Of a stretch of DNA of 16,487 nucleotides, positions 13,112 to 16,487 are shown piece after piece (within the stretch, counting starts at the first letter, position 1; the number at the start of each line of letters is the position of its first letter). A program made the translations under genes and the position numbers. The stretch is from positions 1 through 16,487 of the forward strand of contig JACUTX010000038.1 in assembly GCA_014859615.1 (NCBI GenBank). Reading direction: 5' to 3'. The stretch is from Desulfuromonadales bacterium. Its GTDB lineage: Bacteria; Desulfobacterota; Desulfuromonadia; Desulfuromonadales; UBA2294. The notes beneath the pieces are model-generated. The model saw nothing but the letters and a program-made list of their open reading frames with translations, was not told where the DNA came from and did not search any database.

Positions 13112-13594
13112 ATGAACAAGTCTTCACTCGTTCAGGCGATCATCGAACAGCTGAATTGTGATTATCTGTCGCTGCTTCATGCGGCGCAAGCAGCTCATCT
13201 TACAGCAACAGATCCTGAGAACAGCCCGGATAATAAATACGAGACTCTGGCTCTTGAATCCTCTTATATCGCCCAGGGGCAGGCGAATCGGGCGGTGGAA
13301 ATACGGCTGGCACTCGATCTTTATCGACAACTGTCGCTACGGCATTTTAATAATAACGATTGTGTCTATATGACGGCTCTGGTCGATATTGAATCGACAA
13401 ACGGCTGTCGCCGCCGTCTATTTCTAGGACCGGCAGCTGGCGGGTTGAAAATCGTTATTGAAAACAGCACAGTGGTTGTGATGACCCCTGATTCGCCATT
13501 AGGGAGAGGCTTGCTCGGCAAGGAGGTCGGTGACACAATCGAGATTGTCGTCGATAACGTTTTGACCGAATATGAACTCCTCTCGTTATCCTGA
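13112..13594 (+). CDS. GreA/GreB-family transcription factor-like protein
   Basis: The product has 160 residues, about the size of GreA. The C-terminal half (about 83-156) fits the GreA/GreB FKBP-like RNA-polymerase-binding domain: GCRRRLFLGPAAGGLKI, then SPLGRGLLGKEVGDTIEI at 128-145, the most conserved Gre motif. The N-terminal half is predicted helical but diverges from the classical GreA coiled coil; the acidic DPENSPDNKYETLALE at 34-49 occupies the place of the GreA tip (GDLxENxEY), with acids available for the polymerase secondary channel. It may rescue backtracked polymerase by transcript cleavage, or act as a Gre homologue with another role. ATG 13112 has no strong ribosome binding site upstream, and no convincing promoter was found between the 12955 hairpin and the start. 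It stands alone between ndk and rlmN. Confidence 0.75.
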   Translation: MNKSSLVQAIIEQLNCDYLSLLHAAQAAHLTATDPENSPDNKYETLALESSYIAQGQANRAVEIRLALDLYRQLSLRHFNNNDCVYMTALVDIESTNGCRRRLFLGPAAGGLKIVIENSTVVVMTPDSPLGRGLLGKEVGDTIEIVVDNVLTEYELLSLS

Positions 13595-13639
13595 TCACAC
13601 CCCGCCTTTTTCTATTGCAAATTTCCTTTTTTTGCTTCT

Positions 13640-13654
13640 GTTTAAAGTTTAAAC
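13640..13654 (+). promoter_or_regulatory. 7-1-7 palindrome upstream of the rlmN promoter
   Basis: GTTTAAA, a central G, and TTTAAAC form a perfect inverted repeat ending two bases before the -35 box at 13657. Position and symmetry suit a dimeric regulator or an AT-rich UP-like element. The base composition there is AT-rich, which makes chance symmetry more likely. Confidence 0.35.
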
Positions 13655-13656
13655 TG

Positions 13657-13685
13657 TTGAGCTGATGAACCTCTTCGTTTATAGT
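13657..13685 (+). promoter_or_regulatory. Sigma70-type promoter for rlmN
   Basis: TTGAGC at 13657-13662, a 17-base spacer and TATAGT at 13680-13685. The predicted start near 13692 leaves a short leader with AAGGA at 13711-13715. Confidence 0.6.
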
Positions 13686-13719
13686 TACAGGTCTTATAAA
13701 AAGTGCGATTAAGGATATG

Positions 13720-14757
13720 ATGAGCGATCTGAAAATTGACATAAAAAGTCTGACACCTGAAGCACTTGTGCTTTTTTTGAACGGGCTCGGAAAAGAGAAA
13801 TTTCGCGCCGGGCAGATTCTGCGCTGGGTCTACAAGCGTGGTGTCACTGATTTTGCCGAAATGACGGATCTGGCTAAGGAGTTCAGGGCAGAATTGCAAA
13901 AAAGGGCGTTTGTATCCGATTGGAATCCGGAACATATTGAAATCAGCCGTGACGGTACAGAAAAATATCTGTTTCGGCTCAATGACGGTGAATCGATCGA
14001 AACGGTGCGGATTCCGATGGAGAGTCATCGCTCAACAATCTGCGTTTCGACTCAGGTTGGCTGCGCTATGCAGTGTGAATTCTGTCTGACCGGTCAGTTT
14101 GGCCTGACCCGGAATCTGACTGCCGAAGAGATTGTTAATCAAGTCTGTGCGGCGATGAAACGCGGTCCGGTGAATAACGTTGTTTTTATGGGGATGGGTG
14201 AACCGTTAAACAATCTGGAGAACGTTATAACCGCGTTGAAAATATTTTATTCAGAGGCGGGTCTCGACTTCAGTCCGCGAAAAGTGACGGTCTCGACTTC
14301 CGGTCTGGTGCCGCAGATGCTTGAATTCGGCACCCGAATTCGTGCAAATCTTGCCGTTTCATTAAATGCGACGACGGATGAGGTGCGAGATCGTTTGATG
14401 CCGATCAATAAACGTTATCCTCTAAAAGAGTTGATGGCCGCCTGTCGCAACTACCCGATGGTTCCCGGACAGAGGATCACTATCGAGTATATTCTGATCA
14501 AAGGGGTCAACGATTCCCTCGATGATGCCAGACGAATGGTTAAACTGTTACACGGCGTGCGGTCCAAGGTGAATCTTATCCCTTACAATGAGCATGAAGG
14601 GTCTGCTTTCAAATCACCGGATCTCAAGAATATTGAACTCTTTCAGCGTTATCTGCTTGATCGCGATATTGTCGCCATTCGTCGAACCAGCAAGGGAGAG
14701 GATATCTCGGCGGCCTGTGGCCAGTTGAAGGGTAGACTTGAAAAAAAACAGTTTTGA
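13720..14757 (+). CDS. rlmN: Dual-specificity rRNA/tRNA adenine-C2 methyltransferase (radical SAM)
   Basis: RlmN methylates C2 of A2503 in 23S rRNA and A37 of some tRNAs, using a [4Fe-4S] cluster and a methyl-cysteine intermediate. The 345-residue product has the radical SAM motif CxxxCxxC at C115, C119 and C122, preceded by C108 in ICVSTQVGC. The C-terminal AACGQLKG provides the mechanistic Cys at 333. GMGEPLNN (SAM-binding) and the late RIRANLAVSLNA and KGVNDS segments are also typical. There are two tandem ATGs, at 13717 and 13720; I chose the second because AAGGA at 13711-13715 would be only one base from the first. A promoter candidate lies at 13657-13685. It is followed by the MTA phosphorylase after 34 bases, so both may share a transcript. 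Confidence 0.95.
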   Translation: MSDLKIDIKSLTPEALVLFLNGLGKEKFRAGQILRWVYKRGVTDFAEMTDLAKEFRAELQKRAFVSDWNPEHIEISRDGTEKYLFRLNDGESIETVRIPMESHRSTICVSTQVGCAMQCEFCLTGQFGLTRNLTAEEIVNQVCAAMKRGPVNNVVFMGMGEPLNNLENVITALKIFYSEAGLDFSPRKVTVSTSGLVPQMLEFGTRIRANLAVSLNATTDEVRDRLMPINKRYPLKELMAACRNYPMVPGQRITIEYILIKGVNDSLDDARRMVKLLHGVRSKVNLIPYNEHEGSAFKSPDLKNIELFQRYLLDRDIVAIRRTSKGEDISAACGQLKGRLEKKQF

Positions 14758-14791
14758 TGGTTGTGTCACTATGACAAGAAGGGGCTAAACA

Positions 14792-15649
14792 ATGATAATT
14801 GGCGTCATTGGCGGGAGTGGTCTGTATGAAATTGAGGGATTGACAGATATTGAAGAGGTGAAGGTTCAGACCCCGTTTGGAGACCCTTCGGATCTCTATA
14901 TCACCGGAATTCTGAACGGTGTCAAACTGGTATTTTTGCCTCGTCACGGTCGTGGGCATACCTTCTTGCCGTCTGAAGTTAATTACCGGGCGAATATTTT
15001 CGGCATGAAAAAACTCGGGGTGGAGCGGATTATCTCCGTATCGGCGGTCGGCAGCATGAAGGAAGAGATCGTGCCGGGTCACATTGTTATCCCTGATCAG
15101 TTTTTTGACAGAACGCAAGGAGAGCGCGCTTCTACTTTTTTCGGTAACGGTCTGGTGGGGCACACACAATTTGCCGATCCGGTCTGTGCAGATATGGCGA
15201 CTCTTGTCTACGAAGCCGCCGTAGAAGCTGGCGCGACGGTGCACAAAGGGGGGACTTACATCTGTATTGAGGGCCCAAACTTTTCAACCCGGGCTGAATC
15301 GAATATCTATCGCAGCTGGGGGGTCGATATCATCGGTATGACCAATATTCCGGAAGCGCGCCTGGCTCGTGAAGCTGAAATCTGCTATACCACAGTGGCG
15401 CTGGCGACCGATTATGACTGCTGGTACGCGGGGCACGATGATGTGTCGGTCGATGCGGTGATCGCTGTCATCAAACAGAATGTTGCAACGGCCCGCAATA
15501 TTATTAAAATTGCTGCGGGCAAGGTTGCGAAGTCACGCCCTTGTCCCTGTGGTGAAGCTCTTAAATTTGCGCTGATGACCAGTCCTGATAAAATTTCCGG
15601 GAAGATTCGCGAAGAGCTGGATATTTTGATTGGTAAATACTTGAATTAA
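14792..15649 (+). CDS. mtnP: S-methyl-5'-thioadenosine phosphorylase
   Basis: The enzyme splits 5'-methylthioadenosine with phosphate into adenine and 5-methylthioribose-1-phosphate, recycling the by-product of polyamine and other SAM-dependent routes. The 285-residue product has the N-terminal phosphate loop IGGSGLY (6-12), RHGRGH at 51-56, the family stretch IGMTNIPEARLAREAE at 181-196, and DYDCW at 207-211, whose Asp residues mark 6-aminopurine (MTA) rather than 6-oxopurine (inosine/guanosine) specificity. ATG 14792 has AAGGGG seven bases upstream. No other methionine-salvage gene (mtnA, mtnK, mtnBCD) is in the window; the next gene encodes a PfkB-type kinase. Confidence 0.93.
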   Translation: MIIGVIGGSGLYEIEGLTDIEEVKVQTPFGDPSDLYITGILNGVKLVFLPRHGRGHTFLPSEVNYRANIFGMKKLGVERIISVSAVGSMKEEIVPGHIVIPDQFFDRTQGERASTFFGNGLVGHTQFADPVCADMATLVYEAAVEAGATVHKGGTYICIEGPNFSTRAESNIYRSWGVDIIGMTNIPEARLAREAEICYTTVALATDYDCWYAGHDDVSVDAVIAVIKQNVATARNIIKIAAGKVAKSRPCPCGEALKFALMTSPDKISGKIREELDILIGKYLN

Positions 15650-15658
15650 AAAGCTTAA

Positions 15659-15688
15659 TTGTTGATTCAATCGATGTTTTGATATAGG
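15659..15688 (+). promoter_or_regulatory. Possible extended -10 promoter for the PfkB gene
   Basis: TGATATAGG gives TATAGG at 15683-15688 with TG at 15680-15681. The -35 is ambiguous: TTGTTG at 15659-15664 (18-base spacer) or TTGATT at 15662-15667 (15-base spacer). It lies in the 62-bp gap after mtnP, so the kinase may be expressed both with mtnP and on its own. Confidence 0.4.
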
Positions 15689-15711
15689 TTGGTAAAAAAG
15701 AGAGAGAATTT

Positions 15712-16487
15712 ATGAGTATCTTAGTTGTCGGCTCGGTTGCATTTGATTCCATCGAGACCCCTTTCGGCAAGGTTGAAGAAGCTTTGGGTGGGTCAGCTAC
15801 CTATTTTTCCACTTCAGCCAGTTTTTTCACCGACGTTAATCTGGTGGCTGTCGTTGGTGATGATTTTCCGGATGAGCACCGGCAGATGCTGGCGCAGCGC
15901 AATATCGATCTGGCCGGATTACAGACCGCGCCCGGGGCTACGTTTCGCTGGAAGGGGCGGTACGGTTTCGATTTAAATGAGGCCCAGACTCTCGCTACGC
16001 AGTTAAACGTGTTTGAAAATTTCAGCCCGCAACTTCCTGAACATTTTAAAGATTCCGAGTTTGTGTTTCTGGCGAACATCGATCCCGAGCTGCAGCTTGA
16101 TGTGCTTAAACAGGTCCGTAATCCAAAATTAATCGCCTGTGATACCATGAATTTCTGGATCGGCGGTAAACGTGAACAACTCTTGAAGACCCTTGAGCAT
16201 GTCGATATTCTGATTATCAATGAAGGGGAGGTTCGTCAACTTGCTGATGAACCGAATTTACAAAAAGCCGCCCGGATTGTTCTGGCGATGGGGCCGAAGA
16301 GTCTGATCGTCAAACGTGGTGAATATGGCGTGATCATGTTTACGGCGCACTCTGTTTTCTCGGCTCCGGCGGTACCGCTGGAAGAGGTGTTTGATCCGAC
16401 CGGCGCTGGCGACACCTTTGCTGGCGGTTTTTTTGGTTATCTCGCCTCGACCAAAAATCTTTCGAATGCGAGTATGCGTCAGGCGGT
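15712..16487 (+). CDS. PfkB/ribokinase-family sugar or nucleoside kinase, 3'-truncated
   Basis: The frame runs from ATG 15712 off the window end, with 258 codons visible and probably about 40-50 missing. PfkB marks are the N-terminal LVVGSVAFDS, the early GG at 26-27 (GGSATYFS), and signature 2 DPTGAGDTFAGG at 228-239, with D234 as the likely catalytic base. The segment FRWKGRYGFDLNEAQTLAT at about 78-96 sets it apart from ribokinase, fructokinase and adenosine kinase, so the substrate cannot be named. It lies 62 bases after mtnP on the same strand; a role in handling the pentose or purine product of that enzyme is possible but inferred. GAGAGA at 15701-15706 precedes the ATG as a weak ribosome binding site. 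Confidence 0.88.
   Translation, partial: MSILVVGSVAFDSIETPFGKVEEALGGSATYFSTSASFFTDVNLVAVVGDDFPDEHRQMLAQRNIDLAGLQTAPGATFRWKGRYGFDLNEAQTLATQLNVFENFSPQLPEHFKDSEFVFLANIDPELQLDVLKQVRNPKLIACDTMNFWIGGKREQLLKTLEHVDILIINEGEVRQLADEPNLQKAARIVLAMGPKSLIVKRGEYGVIMFTAHSVFSAPAVPLEEVFDPTGAGDTFAGGFFGYLASTKNLSNASMRQA

Noticed and set aside
15640..15670. AT-rich inverted repeat after mtnP as terminator
   Set aside because: AATTAA/TTAATT is a six-base A/T stem without a T-tract, too weak to call.

Overview
The window reads as a core chromosomal segment of a Gram-negative bacterium, most likely a deltaproteobacterium of the Desulfuromonadales (Geobacter/Desulfuromonas/Pelobacter-like). Supporting signs are a lipid A enzyme of the LpxH type, a predicted outer-membrane lipoprotein, moderate GC with uniform base use, and the gene order amidase - rph - rdgB. 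The taxon is an inference from gene content; no marker gene such as 16S rRNA is present. There is no CRISPR array, integrase, transposase, rRNA or tRNA that I can support.

Layout. (1) 1-3844, plus strand: two M16 peptidase-family proteins (the first cut by the window edge, the second a lipoprotein without the zinc motif) and a YihY-type membrane protein, joined by 1- and 4-base overlaps. (2) 3828-4556, minus strand: an LpxH-type phosphoesterase that overlaps yihY tail to tail. Its best promoter places the transcript start at the ATG itself, so the mRNA may be leaderless. (3) 4809-9736, plus strand: a protein made of eleven ungapped TPR units, a copper-type P1B ATPase overlapping it by 55 bases, and a DHH/DHHA1 phosphoesterase. 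(4) 9798-12175, plus strand: exported N-acetylmuramoyl-L-alanine amidase, RNase PH and XTP/dITP pyrophosphatase, tightly packed. (5) 12176-13716: ndk and a small GreA/GreB-like protein, set among the most structured non-coding DNA of the window: overlapping hairpins before ndk, a 162-bp imperfect palindrome starting on the ndk stop codon, a perfect 14-3-14 hairpin, and a 7-1-7 palindrome before rlmN. (6) 13720-end, plus strand: rlmN, an MTA phosphorylase, and a PfkB-family kinase cut by the window end.

Functionally the genes are mostly housekeeping: envelope (M16 pair, YihY, LpxH, amidase), copper export (CopA), RNA and nucleotide care (DHH phosphoesterase, RNase PH, RdgB, Ndk, RlmN, MTA phosphorylase, PfkB kinase) and transcription (GreA-like). 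I see no clearly new multi-gene system. The points most worth a second look are the putative leaderless lpxH transcript and the palindromic elements flanking ndk.
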